Assembly (NCBI RefSeq): GCF_027595985.1
Contig: NC_073307.1
Location: forward strand, 119,688,678 to 119,752,677
Source of the DNA: Sorex araneus
Taxonomy: Eukaryota > Chordata > Mammalia > Eulipotyphla > Soricidae
DNA: 64,000 bases
Direction of reading: 5' to 3'
In this document: positions 11,746 through 22,579 of the stretch, piece by piece
How positions within the stretch are numbered: position 1 is the stretch's first letter
Layout: every line of letters begins with the position of its first letter
Made by a program: the position numbers and the translations under genes
The notes under the pieces: model-generated
Database searches by the model: none
The model's input: only the letters and a program-made list of their open reading frames with translations
What the model was told of the DNA's origin: nothing

Positions 11746-11864
11746 GATTAATCAGGTCTACTGTCCTAAAAACAATGCGTGAAAATGGAAAGGGATTAAA
11801 GAACTGTGCAGGAATAATCTTATTTTATAACACAGATAGTATCTGCTATTGCAAAGTATTACAG

Positions 11865-12015
11865 AGGCCAGAGTGACAGGTCAACAGACTGAGAACCTTC
11901 AGAGCATCTTGGGTAACCTGGCTTCTAGTCTCAGCACCGCGTGGCTTTTGAGCGTCACCAGAAGCAAACACCATGCACAGAGCCAGAAATGGTGGCAAGC
12001 ATCATTTTGGGGGGC
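11865..12015 (+). repeat. Degenerate SINE in TPH1 intron 1
   Basis: GGCCAGAGTGACAGGTCAAC, CAGCACCGCGTGGCTTTTGA and CACCAGAAGCAAACACC resemble an old SINE, heavily eroded. Confidence 0.4.
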
Positions 12016-12162
12016 CAAAATCAAACAAAAATATGACATTATTTGATAGCATAAACATAAATCTAGTTTCCATCTTCTCACCTTTAAAACAGATACAGAG
12101 ATTTCTTTGCCAGATTGTAAAAAAAAAAGTCCAAAAAAGATACGACATGGGCTAGCATGGTG

Positions 12163-12375
12163 CTTAGACTGTAATAAATTTTTTTTTCTCTTTTTGCTTT
12201 TTGGGTCACACCTGGCGATGCACAGGGGTCATTCCTGGTTCTGCACTCAGGAATTAGCCCTGGCGGTGCTCAGGGGACCATATGGGTTGCTGGGAATCGA
12301 ACCCGGGTCGGCCGCAGTGCAAGGCAAACGCCCTACTCACTGTGCTATCGCTCCAGCCCCACTTAGACTGTAATA
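12163..12375 (-). repeat. Young SINE-A with 14-bp target duplication
   Basis: CTTAGACTGTAATA occurs at 12163-12176 and again at 12362-12375, flanking an antisense SINE-A that begins with the T-rich complement of its tail. Clean duplication means a recent insertion. Confidence 0.9.
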
Positions 12376-12474
12376 GATAATATTACAAGCTGTGGTTCCC
12401 TTTTCTTTTTTTACCTAACACAATGCTTTTAGGGCATAACTCAAGCCCACTGACTTCAGCTTTTCTGAGTTTTT

Positions 12475-13568
12475 TGGCTTGTCTGTTTATTTTAGGGCCA
12501 CACCAGGCTATGCTCAGGGATCACTCCTGGCAGCCTCGAGAGACCATATGTGGTACCAGGAATCAAATCCAGGTCCATAGTATGCAAGGCAAATATCTTA
12601 CTTGCTGTACTATTGCCCCAGCCCCTTACTGTTGGCCACTTAACTACCGTGATGTGACTTGATCTAGTTCTTCCTCTCTAATGTCTGCTCCCTTCTCTCT
12701 CTCTCTCCCTCAACCCCCACTATTTAGCACTCTATTATACCAGCTCCGGAATGGCTTCCCCACGGAGTCATTCTTAGATTTCTTGAGTCCCTAACAAGGC
12801 AGCTAGCTCTTTCAGAACAGGAACAAAATGTTTCTTTTGTAAATTGAAGAGCCAGGAGAACTCTGGACACATATGAACAAGAAAAATAACAGATACCAAA
12901 ACATATCATTGTTCTATATAAGTATTCTCCTTTGCCCACGGTCCCTAAAACATCTTCAATTTTGACCTAAAATGTATTATGAAGCCAACTGTGTGTGGGG
13001 GCACACATACACACACCTGTGTGAGGGGAAATAAGGCTATTTAGGACATTAAAGTAGGGTATAGTAATTTTGTATTGGCAAATATTCATCAAGATAAACA
13101 TAGTTGTAATTATAAATGAAACAACATAATGAGAATTCGTCGGTCTGTTGCAGTGTTACTGCAGTTTGAGTCCAAGCTCAGAGATCACATGAGCACTTTA
13201 CCAATGAGCTTCATCCCTAGCCCAAGGACTTAGTCTTTCTTTCTTTCTTTCTTCTTCTTTTTTTTTTTACTGGGTATAATTTGCCCACTTGCTCAGAAAT
13301 CACACTCACTGAGTGAAGCAGGTTTGATAGTTTAGTGCCTGGGGGAACCGTTCAATTCTGGGAATTGAACATACAAGACATGGACTCCAACCCTTTAGTT
13401 ATTTCCCCATCCCTGAGGATTCATTCTTACTCATTTTTGTGTGAATATTAATTTGTCCTAATTGTGGCATATTCGATATGCCAAAAACAGTAACAAGTCT
13501 CACTATGGAGGTGTTACTGGTGCCCACTCAAGCAAATCGATGAGCAACCAGATGACAGTGACAGTGTG
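12475..13568. repeat. SINE fragments in TPH1 intron 1
   Basis: 12475-12627 minus SINE-A; 13200-13420 strongly degenerate minus copy with a TTTC run; 13465-13568 plus SINE-B 3' half only (TGTGGCATATTCGATATGCC ... GACAGTGACAGTG). 12630-13200 is unique. Confidence 0.65.
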
Positions 13569-13569
13569 A

Positions 13570-14450
13570 TGCTTCGTGTGCTGGGTCTAGTGGAATTACT
13601 CATAATAATTTATTGATAAAAACTGATTCCCTTGTCTTTCTCCAGCTCTCGCTCACTGTTCCAAGCCTGTGACAGAGCCACTCAGAACAGGAAGAGTGAT
13701 GATAATTGTGGGCTTGAAGGCAGAGAGACTGTTTCAATGCCCCCACCAGCTCCAACTTCATTTACTTTTGGAAGCATTCCCTGACCTCTCAAGTTACCCT
13801 TCCTTCATTGCACCACATGCCTTTCATTCATAACTCCCAGCACAGATGCACTCAGAGCTCTGTTTGACGAGTATCTGGTTATGTCTGGTTCCCCATCTAG
13901 ACTTTACTTACCATTGTGTTTCCAGCCCCAGTACAGTAATCACACATAACAGACAACTGTAAGGAGGTCAATGGATGAATAACTTAATGAAATGTTCATT
14001 AGAGGGCACAGAGTCTAGGAGGGGAAGAAATGCCATGCAGAAGGCGAGGCACTGTAACAGGGATGAGAGATAACATCATGATAGCAGTGGCTAATACACG
14101 TATTCTGATACATATTCAGAGATGCCTCATTGAATATGTGTGAACTGATTCAAAAGGGAACGGGGAAGAAAAGTTGGTGAGGCGGTAAAAGACAAATGAA
14201 GTGGAGGTGACCAACCATTACAGAAAAATGACAGGTAGGCAAGGTAAATGAGGCCAGACCCTTCAAAAGAGTCTGCACAGAGAACACAAAGGGCCTTGGC
14301 TTCATCCAAATGCCCACATAAGGTCACTGGCCATTGTGGTCAAAGGCTACATGAGAAAGGGAAGTACATGTAACCACCATTAAACTCTGAAATAGGATTC
14401 GTTTATGTCTTTCTAGCAAAGAATCTTTATGATAATTCTAGAACTTAGTT
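13570..14450. other. Unique TPH1 intron 1 sequence
   Basis: No repeat recognised; short open frames on both strands lack coding character. Confidence 0.55.
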
Positions 14451-14625
14451 TAGGGATGGAGAAACAATACAGCAGAGACAATGCTTTCTTTGCATGTGGT
14501 CAACCTGGATTCAAATGCAGGCACCCCATATGGTTCCCTGAGCTCCACCACGGATCACTGAGTGAAGAACTGGAAGTAAGCAAGCCCTATGCATCACCAG
14601 GTGTGACCCAAAAAACAAAAACTAG
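14450..14625 (+). repeat. SINE-A copy, moderately old
   Basis: TAGGGATGGAGAAACAATAC head, CACCAGGTGTGACCCAAAAA tail. Confidence 0.75.
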
Positions 14626-14797
14626 AACTTAGTTTAATATCTATTGGATATTACAAATTGGAGGAATTCTACATATTTATTCAGAAAGTATGAATAAGTT
14701 TTTCCCTATATGAAGGCAAGATTACAGCTTTTCTTAGCTCTTAGCAATGCAAGAGGTGGGTGAGAGAACTCATAGTTAACTATTATCTATAAGTACC

Positions 14798-15108
14798 TGT
14801 TGGTATACAACATCCCATAATCTCAGGCCTAGCTAGGCCTGGATGTAAACGGTTTATGTTTTGGTTACTGTAACTTTAAATGGCGGTTACTGTTTCCGTT
14901 GGTTGATTTGCATATTTGCCTATGTGGCTAAATATGATTGGTTTGTATGTTAATTTTATAAATAAAAGGAGGTTGAACAGGCTGCTCTCCGGCAGGCCAT
15001 TAACATCAAACCTCCGGAGACAGTCCTGTGATCCTCCCCAAAAAATATATTTATTCTCCGAGTAAAGTGCCTCTGACTCTCCGGTAAAATTGCAACATTG
15101 TTGCAACA
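14798..15108 (+). mobile_element. Solo retroviral LTR (311 bp) with 6-bp target duplication
   Basis: It begins TGTTGG and ends GCAACA, with terminal inverted TGTTG/CAACA, and is flanked by AGTACC at 14792-14797 and 15109-15114. A TATAAATAAAAGG box lies near 14956, followed by CTCCGG-rich R/U5-like sequence (CTCTCCGGCAGG; CCTCTGACTCTCCGG). No internal retroviral sequence or second LTR follows, so it is a solo LTR left by recombination. A 6-bp duplication is typical of class II (betaretrovirus-like) elements. It sits in TPH1 intron 1, antisense to the gene. Confidence 0.88.
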
Positions 15109-15189
15109 AGTACCAACAGCTAATTTTTATTAATCTTTATTAGGTGGGATAGGAATTATTTATATTTTATAATCAAGAAAACTGAAGCT

Positions 15190-15515
15190 GAGGCCAGAGA
15201 AATGGTACAGTGAGTAAGGTACTTGCCTTGCACATGTTCAACTCTGATTCAATCTCTGGCACTCATTGTAGTGATTCCTGAGCTCAGAAAGGAGTAAGCC
15301 CTGGGCATTGCCACTGTGAAGTAAAGAGAAACTAGCCTGTCCATGGTCAGACAGCTAGAGAATGTAAGATGGCATTTAAAACTCTGCCCTCAGCACCAGA
15401 GAGATTAAGGCACAGGCCTTGCGTGCTGCCAATTCCAGTTGGAGACGCCGCATGATCAGATAGTCCACTGAGCATCTGCCAGGTGTATCCCTGGAGACCA
15501 AATCAGGTGTGACCT
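15190..15515 (+). repeat. Two degenerate SINE copies
   Basis: 15190-15325 (GCCAGAGAAATGGTACAGTG ... GGGCATTGCCACTGTG) and 15395-15515 (CACCAGAGAGATTAAGGCAC ... CAGGTGTGACC). Confidence 0.6.
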
Positions 15516-16154
15516 AGAGGCCCCAAATCATCATTGGTGTGGCCCTGGGAGTCTCCAGTAGTATTAGGGTAACCTGTGTCATCCTTGGCAACACAAGGAA
15601 GAAAGGAAGGAAGGAATTCTCACCCCTCTACACCTCACCTCCCAAAATAAACTTACATCGAATAGGGCTTTGATCTTTACTCAAATTTTGGCTATGACTT
15701 TGTTTTAAAGATCTATGCAGTATCAGTTTACCTCCCTTTATTCAACTACCTTCAATCCCTTTTTGAATCTCAACATTTTCACTGGTCGCTTTCATTTTTT
15801 CCCCTTTGGTCTACCCTCCCCCCCTTCTTTTTCAAGAGCTAAAAAGGTAGGAAAGAGATGGCTTAGAGGGCTGGACCCTCTGATTCTCGCTTCACATGCA
15901 AAAATCCTCAATTGGATCCACTGGAAGATATCATGCAGCACTGAGCTAGGGGTACCCGTGGCACTACTGGGTGGGTCAACAAAATAAATAAATAAAATAC
16001 TAACCTGGTAAGATAAAAAGGCATAAAGTGTCTAGAAGGTCACATCTGCTTGAGTTTGTGTCTCATTAGGAATCATGTATTTTCGAGGAACAAATGAAGA
16101 AAAGTAAGTTTTTAATGATGTATTTTCTTTCTTCTTGTTTGCTTGGATTTTTTT
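15516..16154. other. TPH1 intron 1 sequence with no recognised feature
   Basis: Low-complexity AAGGAAGG and AAATAAATAA patches only. Confidence 0.5.
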
Positions 16155-16405
16155 TTTGTTTGGGGTCATACCCAGAGGTGTGCAGGAGACCATGTGGTGC
16201 TGGGGACAGAGTCTGGATCTCCTGCACGCAAAGCCTGTACTTAGGGGCTGGAGCCATAGTCCCAGGTGGGAGGGCACTTGCCTTGCATGCAGCCCATCTG
16301 GATTCAACTTCCAGCATCCCATATGGTCCCCCGAACACCGCCAGGAATAATTCCTGAGTGCAGAGCTAGAAATAACCCTGAGCATCACTCAGGGTGGCAC
16401 AAAAA
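16155..16405. repeat. Head-to-head SINE pair
   Basis: A partial minus copy (16155-16240) abuts a plus SINE-A (16243-16405; GGGGCTGGAGCCATAGTCCC ... ATCACTCAGGGTGGC). Confidence 0.7.
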
Positions 16406-17580
16406 CAAACAAAAAGCTTACACTCAGTTCACTATGTCCTGCACCGTCTCCTTAAAGCAGCGTCCTACTAGGCAATGCTGACAGATAACTGCTTCTTTCC
16501 TGTGAGAGGCGGGGAGCCAATCCCTACTGTTTCCTCGCCTGTCCAGAGATGCACAAGAAGGACAAGGCAGAGGGCAGAAAAGCCACAACCCCTTGTCAGA
16601 GCAGAGGGGCAGGTGCAGACACAGGGTGACTCTTCAATCAGCAACACTATGATTTAAATCTGTCTGCACTAGGAAGCACAAGTCACGCTCATATTTAAGG
16701 ATTTTGAAAGTCTGATTGCTACTGGAAGACAGTACTAATGCCTTGGGAAAGACCTGTGTGGAAAAAGAGAAACCTCCAGAGAAACCTGATTTTCTTTTCT
16801 AAATAAAGGAAGGGAATGAAAATGAGCATCAAGTTGAAATAGCAAAGGGAAATGTTGTTCATGAAAAACAGTATTCTGGAAAACTAAGGAAGTAAGCTAC
16901 AGAAATGTAGATGGCAGACACGACTCTATAGGAAGGTAATCTAATGTGAAAAATAAAACCTGTGGGAATAACCCTGTGAAGAAATTCATAAAGCACAGGC
17001 TGCAGGGCTACAGAAACACCTGTGGTTACTAACAAGCTCGGCGCACCTCTACTCTTAAACCCAGTAAGTGAATTCATCACGAGGCGGGTGGGCTTAAGCT
17101 TCACAGGGTTAGAAAGTCTCCTTTCCCAGAATCAAGCAGAAGAGCTTCAGCGGGGAGTTCATTTTGAACCTCCGCAAACCAAACGATCAGGGGCAAGATT
17201 AACCTTCCCTGGACTATTAACTGTGGGCACTCTGCCTCCCTGTCCTTAGTGACCTTGAACCCAAGCCCTTAGTCCCCACGTTGAGGAGGAGCTGATGAGG
17301 GCAGAAGGATGTGATGCGGGGACACTCCGCATGCTAGCTAGCCCCTTCGTCTTTGAGGGTGTCTAAGGATGGGGAGGAGGAAGGAGCCTGTGCTCACAGT
17401 AAGGAGTCCCCAGATTATAGAATTCAACTCTGAACTTCAGCCTCTTTTAAAATTCCAAACGTTTCCCAGGGTTCAGGTGAAACCCGATGACAGTGAAGAG
17501 CCTGTTCCTGGTACACAGGAGGCTCCCAAAAATAGAAGACGGTAGGGAAAAAGAGAAGAGAAGAGTGACCACACAGGAAA
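16406..17580. other. Unique sequence at the 5' end of TPH1 intron 1
   Basis: Non-repetitive and more balanced in base content than the distal intron, running up to the promoter. It could hold regulatory elements, but I recognise none. Confidence 0.45.
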
Positions 17581-17687
17581 TCGAATTCCCCTGCTGCTCC
17601 CCTCCGGTATTTACCTCCCGGTGCTCGCGCCTCTGCTCCCGTCCAGGCGATCCCTGACCCTGGACGGCCGACTGACTCCCGACTCAC

Positions 17688-17790
17688 CTGGGCAACTGCG
17701 GCAGAGCTGGTCAGTCCCGGGCCCGCGCGGCCGCCTCTTATACCGAGGTGGGCCAATGGGCGTCCGAGGCAGCAGGGCAGTGGCCAATGA
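17688..17790 (-). promoter_or_regulatory. TPH1: TPH1 core promoter and probable non-coding exon 1
   Basis: On the minus strand, two inverted CCAAT boxes (CCAAT on the + strand at 17753-17757 and 17784-17788) lie just upstream of GGTATAAGAGG (TATA box near 17736-17743). A GC-rich start region follows and then CAG|GTGAGTC, a strong donor with GT at 17687-17686. A start about 25-30 bp below the TATA box would fall near 17712, giving a very short untranslated exon 1 spliced about 5.9 kb to the ATG exon. An inverted CCAAT box bound by NF-Y is established for the human TPH1 promoter. The surrounding 17.58-17.84 kb is the most CpG-rich unique stretch in the window. Start site and exon end are inferred. 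Confidence 0.7.
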
Positions 17791-18158
17791 GAAGGGGAGC
17801 GACAGCCAAAGCAGACCTCCGCGGGGAGCTGGCGATTCCTTGATCTTTAGGTGTATCTCACCTGGCTAATTAAGCAAATGTTAGGTCATCCTTAAGTATA
17901 GAAGTCTGAGTAATAGCAAACGACACGGAACTGGAAATTCCCCGCTAAGAATGACAGCTCCTTTGATAATCAATCGTGCAGAAACACCCCCTCGGCTCCC
18001 AGATAAGGGACTCTGTGCTAGGTTATTTGGGGTGCTAGTTATGTCTCATCACTCTCTTAGAGCCTGCCTTAGGGCAAGGCCATAATAACTTTTTGGAAGA
18101 AAAGTGCTCAGTACTTTTCCAATTAAAGAAATTCTGAAGCTGCAAGCAGATGTGCATG
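17791..18158. other. Upstream flank of the TPH1 promoter
   Basis: Unique sequence immediately 5' of the promoter. It contains CTAATTAAGCAAATG (17864-17881) and CTTTGATAATC, homeodomain- or TCF-like cores, without further support. Confidence 0.4.
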
Positions 18159-18215
18159 TTATATTATATTATATTATATTATATTATATTATATTATATT
18201 ATATTATATTATATT
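18159..18215. repeat. (ATATT)n pentanucleotide microsatellite
   Basis: About eleven uninterrupted ATATT units, about 0.4 kb upstream of the TPH1 promoter. Likely polymorphic. Confidence 0.95.
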
Positions 18216-18539
18216 GCTACGTGAACAATAAGACACAGGAAAAAGAATGTGCCAGGTTATTTACTGAGTGCTCAGTCCACTAGACTTGGTCCCGCAGGAC
18301 ACAGAACATTGCAGAGTGATTTCAATTTTTGAAAATTTTGTCAAAAATTCGTGCACGGTGAAGCATCATTTGATATGTTATGTATGTTTGGCCAAACTCA
18401 TACTTTGTGACAATCAAGAAATTCACTTCCTTCTGCTCCACGTTTCCTTGTCTTTACCTTCATAAGGAGACAAAATTGGATCCCTCTTATCCCAACACCT
18501 ACTCCCGGGCAACTATAATATTTACTTCTATCCCTCGAG

Positions 18540-18797
18540 TCTGGGCTGGAGAGATAGCGCAGCAGGTAGGGCGTTCGCCTTGCACGTGGCCGACCCGGGT
18601 TCGATTCTTCTGCCCCTCTTGGAGAGCCTGGCAAGCTACCGAAACTATCTCGCCCTCACAGCAGAGTCTGGCAAGCTACCCATGGCACATTTGATGTGCC
18701 AAAAACAGTAACAAGTCTCACAATGGAGACGTTACTGGTGCCCGCTTGAACAAATCGATGAGCAACGAGATGACAGTGGCAATACAGTGACAGTATC
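18540..18797 (+). repeat. SINE-B copy with compensated hairpin
   Basis: Full-length SINE-B (GGGCTGGAGAGATAGCGCAG ... ACAGTGACAGTA). Its hairpin at 18684-18700 reads GGCACATTTGATGTGCC, with paired changes in both arms. Confidence 0.85.
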
Positions 18798-18799
18798 CC

Positions 18800-19110
18800 T
18801 CAAGTTTGGCCGTTCCTTGTCATCATACAAATGGTCACCTGCATCCCTTGGCCCTTAACCCTTTCATTCACCTACAAAACTAGCAATGTAGCATCTCCAT
18901 CTCTGGGTCTCTGACTCTCATCTTCCTCAGGTGTTCCTCAGGAGCCCCCAAGGACTTCTGTCTATACACCCTGAGAATACCTATCTATACTCCCCAAAGA
19001 CTTCTGTCTATTAACTGTCTATACATCCCAAGGACCTCTGTCTATACACTGTCTACACACCCCAGAGGACTTCTGTCTATAGACTGCCTACTCACCCAAG
19101 AACCTCTGTC
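18800..19110. repeat. Irregular ~40-bp minisatellite-like repeats
   Basis: Phrases of the type CCCAAGGACTTCTGTCTATACA recur from about 18945 to 19110 and resume after the SINE (19300-19385). They form a degenerate tandem array split by the insertion. Confidence 0.7.
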
Positions 19111-19111
19111 T

Positions 19112-19296
19112 GGGGCTGGAGCGATAGCACAGCTGGTAGGGCGTTTGCCTTGCACGTGGCCGACCCGGGTTCGAATCCCAGCATCCCATATGTTCCCCTG
19201 AGCACTGCCAGGAGTAATTCCTGAGTGTAGAACCAGGAGTAACCCCTGCGCATCGCCAGGTGCGACCCAAAAAGCAAAAAAAAAAAAAAAAAAGAA
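19112..19296 (+). repeat. SINE-A copy, well preserved
   Basis: GGGGCTGGAGCGATAGCACA through CGCCAGGTGCGACCCAAAAA and poly(A). GAACCTCTGTCT is present on both sides (19090-19101 and 19293-19304) as the target duplication. Confidence 0.9.
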
Positions 19297-19784
19297 CCTC
19301 TGTCTATACACTATCTATACACCCCCAAGTACCTCTGCTATATACTGTCTATATACCCCAAGGACCGCTATACATTGAGCCTACCCAGATCATCTACAAT
19401 AATATCTCTATCTCATAACCCTTCACTGAATGACATCCACAAACTCTCTTTTGCCTGAAAACATATCCATAGGTATATTAAACATTTAGAACACCGACCT
19501 ACAAAAAGGCTGGACTTTGGATGGTACCCAGACGTGAGATGGCATTTCTCCTTAGGCTGAACCCCACTGTGAAATCAGTAGTAAAGGGATTTTGCTGAAG
19601 TCTGAGATGTGGCTTTTGAAATACTGCCAGACCTTGCCCTCCAGGAGCGGTAAAACAGGATGCCTGACTCAACTCCCCAGATCTTCAGGGGAGCATAGAT
19701 GAGGGGACCCATGTTCCTCGCTGGCTTCTTGGCAGTTTCCTGTTGATCTCTCCTTTTCTTCCCTCAGATCTTCAGAGTTCTGGG

Positions 19785-20270
19785 CTGGGAGATGGCTCAA
19801 AGGACTAGAATGCATACTTTGTATGTAGGAGCCCCAGCTTTATTCCCTAGCACCACACACTTCCCCAAGCACACCAGATATTCAGAATTCTGAGCAAGGA
19901 TTTAGGCCCACTTCTCTTCTAGTCAATCATTTCCTGTCCTATTTTTTGGTAAACATTTTCCTCTCAAGTCTGTGCAAGTTTTATTTTGTTTTAGTGTATT
20001 TTGGCATACACAATTTTCTTTCTTCTTAAATATGAATTATTTTTATTGAGATATCATAATTTAGTACTGAGTTCATTTTACTTAATTGTGTGTGTGTTTT
20101 AGGGGCCACACCCAGCTATGTCTGGGGCTTACTCCTAGCTCTGCACTTAGGGATTATTCCTGTTAAGGCTCAGGGACCCATATGTGATGCCGGGGATCAG
20201 ACCCAGATAATCTATATGCAAGGCAATTGCCTTAGTCCCCGTATTATCTTTCTGGTCCCCTGAATTTTAT
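19785..20270. repeat. SINE-C (plus) and SINE-A (minus)
   Basis: 19785-19885 has the older head GGGAGATGGCTCAAAGGACT with ATACTTTGTATGTAGGAGC. 20095-20270 is an antisense SINE-A ending TATTATCTTTCTGGTCCCC. Confidence 0.65.
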
Positions 20271-20496
20271 AATTTCAGAGGTACAACACCAATCACTCCT
20301 CTACATCATTTTCCTGTTCAATGTCATCCCCTCTCCTGTCTTTAAGTAACCTTGATACACTAGCCAACTCTAGAATGTATATTTCAAATCCAAATCTTCC
20401 TTTTGCACTCCAGACCTTTATATCTGATAACATTTTATTTTTCTACTTCATGATATAAGGGCATTGTGACATATTCAATAATAAATTCTGTTGGAG

Positions 20497-20828
20497 GGGC
20501 TGAAGAGATTATACAGTGGCTGATCCAGGTTCGATCCCTGGCACCCCATATGGTCCCCCTAGTCTGCCAGGGGTGATCCCTGTGTGCCTGAGAGCAGAAC
20601 CAGGAGTTTAAGCCCTGTGCACAGTAGGTGTGGCACTAAAACAAAAGCAAATAAACAGATAAACTTTGGGGGTGGGGGTAATGGGAGGGAACTTGGGAAC
20701 ACTGGTACTAGGAAATGTACACTGGTGGACAGATGGGTCTTGGAACCCTGTATTACTGAAATCCAACCATGAACAGTTTTGTAAGAGTCTATATCACAGT
20801 GATTCAATAAGAAAGTTAAAAAAAAAGC
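20497..20828 (+). repeat. SINE-A then R2 3' end
   Basis: SINE-A 20497-20650 lies against R2 sequence 20655-20828 (GAACACTGGTACTAGGAAAT, CACTGGTGGACAGATGG, CCATGAACAGTTTTG, GATTCAATAAGAAAG). Confidence 0.75.
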
Positions 20829-20829
20829 T

Positions 20830-21790
20830 TTGAGGGGAAACAAGTGCTAATAAGAATGTGGAGAAATGTTAATTCTTGTACATTGCTAGGAATGTACAAG
20901 AAAATGAAAATGAAAAAGGTTCAAGCACTGTGGGAAAAAAGTCTGGCACTTTACCCAAAAGTTAAACAGAACTAACATATTAGCCAGCAATTCCACTCAA
21001 GGTATCTACCCCAAAGAACTAAAACCAGGCAAATACACAATATTCATATCACAAACGTCAAAAATGGAGAAAAAACTAACAAAAACATCACAAGTGTCCA
21101 AATGTGAAAATAATCAAAATTTTCATTCGTGGATAAATGGATAAGCAAGCTGAATTTATGTATAATGGAATACTATTCAGATATAAAAAGGAGGCATTAA
21201 TACATGTATTGGATGAACTTCAATCATATTATACTACTTTAAAGAAGGCAGACACTGGGGCTAGAGAGATAGCACAGCAGCTAAGATGCATGCCTTATAC
21301 AAGGTCAATCCAGGTTTGATCCCCAGCATCCCATGTGGTTCCTCAAGCATCCCACCACGAGGAGTGATTCCCTGAACACAGAGCCAAAAGCAATCCCAGA
21401 GCATTACTACATGTGGCCCAAAAATGAACAAACAACAACAAAAAAGGTAGACATGGCTTGTTCTTTCAAGCCCATGCTCTCCCTTAAACACATATTCCTT
21501 TCTTTTTCTCCCCCTCTTGCCTAAGTAAATTTCATTCAATAAAAACTATCTTACTTCACTAAAAATGAATAAGGGAGATATGAAAGGTCAAATGATTCCA
21601 TTTGTATGAAATATACAAAATAGGCAAGCCCACAGAAACAGGGCACAATGTGGAAGTTACCAGAGGAGAGAAAATGGGGGTGGATGGGAAAATAAGGAAA
21701 AGGATTCTATTTTGGAATGATGGTAATGTTTACAAACTAGATGGAAGTAGTTTCACAATGCTATGAACATATTAAATCCCACAGAATTGT
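20830..21790 (+). mobile_element. Old LINE-1 3' end, split by a SINE
   Basis: 20830-21256 and 21546-21790 read like the 3' region of old mammalian L1: AATGTGGAGAAATG, AGCAATTCCACTCAAGGTAT, AAGTGTCCAAATG, GGATAAATGGATAAGCAA, AATGGAATACTATTCAG, then GGAAGTTACCAGAGG. A plus SINE-A at 21257-21440 interrupts it. No intact protein frame remains. Confidence 0.75.
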
Positions 21791-21864
21791 TTGTTTGGGG
21801 TTTTATTTTTGGAGAGGGGGTTATTTTTGTTGTTGTTATTGCTGTGGTTGTGGGGGTTTTTTTG

Positions 21865-22076
21865 CTTTTATGGGGGGTCATACCCCACAATGCTCAGGGG
21901 TTACTCCTGGCTCAATACTCAGGAATTACTCCTGGCAGTGCTCAAGTGACCATATACGTTGCCGAGGATTGAACCAGGACTGGCCCCATGCAAGGCAAAT
22001 GTTCTACAGGCCACACTATTGCTTTGGCTGCATGCAAGGCAAATGCCCTACCCGCTGTACTATCACTCCAGCCCCT
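21865..22076 (-). repeat. SINE-A with duplicated head
   Basis: An antisense SINE-A whose tRNA-like head appears twice in tandem: CATGCAAGGCAAATGTTCTA near 21988, then CATGCAAGGCAAATGCCCTA near 22031, ending CACTCCAGCCCC. Confidence 0.8.
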
Positions 22077-22079
22077 CGG

Positions 22080-22575
22080 ATAGTGATTATTTCATCCAAA
22101 CTATTTTTCTGGTATACAGGCTACCTGTGAAGGACATTACTCTTTCTGGTGTTTTGCCTCTGATCCATTTCTTTGGTTACTAGAAACCTGGCTTTCCTGT
22201 GAGACTCCTGGCCTCTCCCAGCCCTAGTCCATCTGTTTCCAGGGGATGTGACGCTAGGCCCTCCTCCCGCATGCTGGGGTAGTCATATGGCTCCACAGAG
22301 TTGATCAGGGGATTTCAAGCCTTTAGCTTGATTAATTGGCTCAATGACAGTCCCATGATTCAATTTGACCTGCTGGGAGTTAAGCCTAGCACTTGCTTAC
22401 ATTATAGAAGAGGTTCTCTTTCTTACTTATGACCTTGAGAATAAGGAAAAAGCAAAAGGAGCTCAGTGAGGATGCTGCCCACACGAACAGTCATCAGTAA
22501 CTAGCAGCTAATGACAATGGTGGAATGTCTGGAACCAGTCATGCCTAAACTTTGATCCCCTTCTTACTAAAGCAA
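22080..22575. other. Unique intergenic sequence
   Basis: No gene or repeat recognised. Confidence 0.5.
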
Positions 22576-22579
22576 AGAG

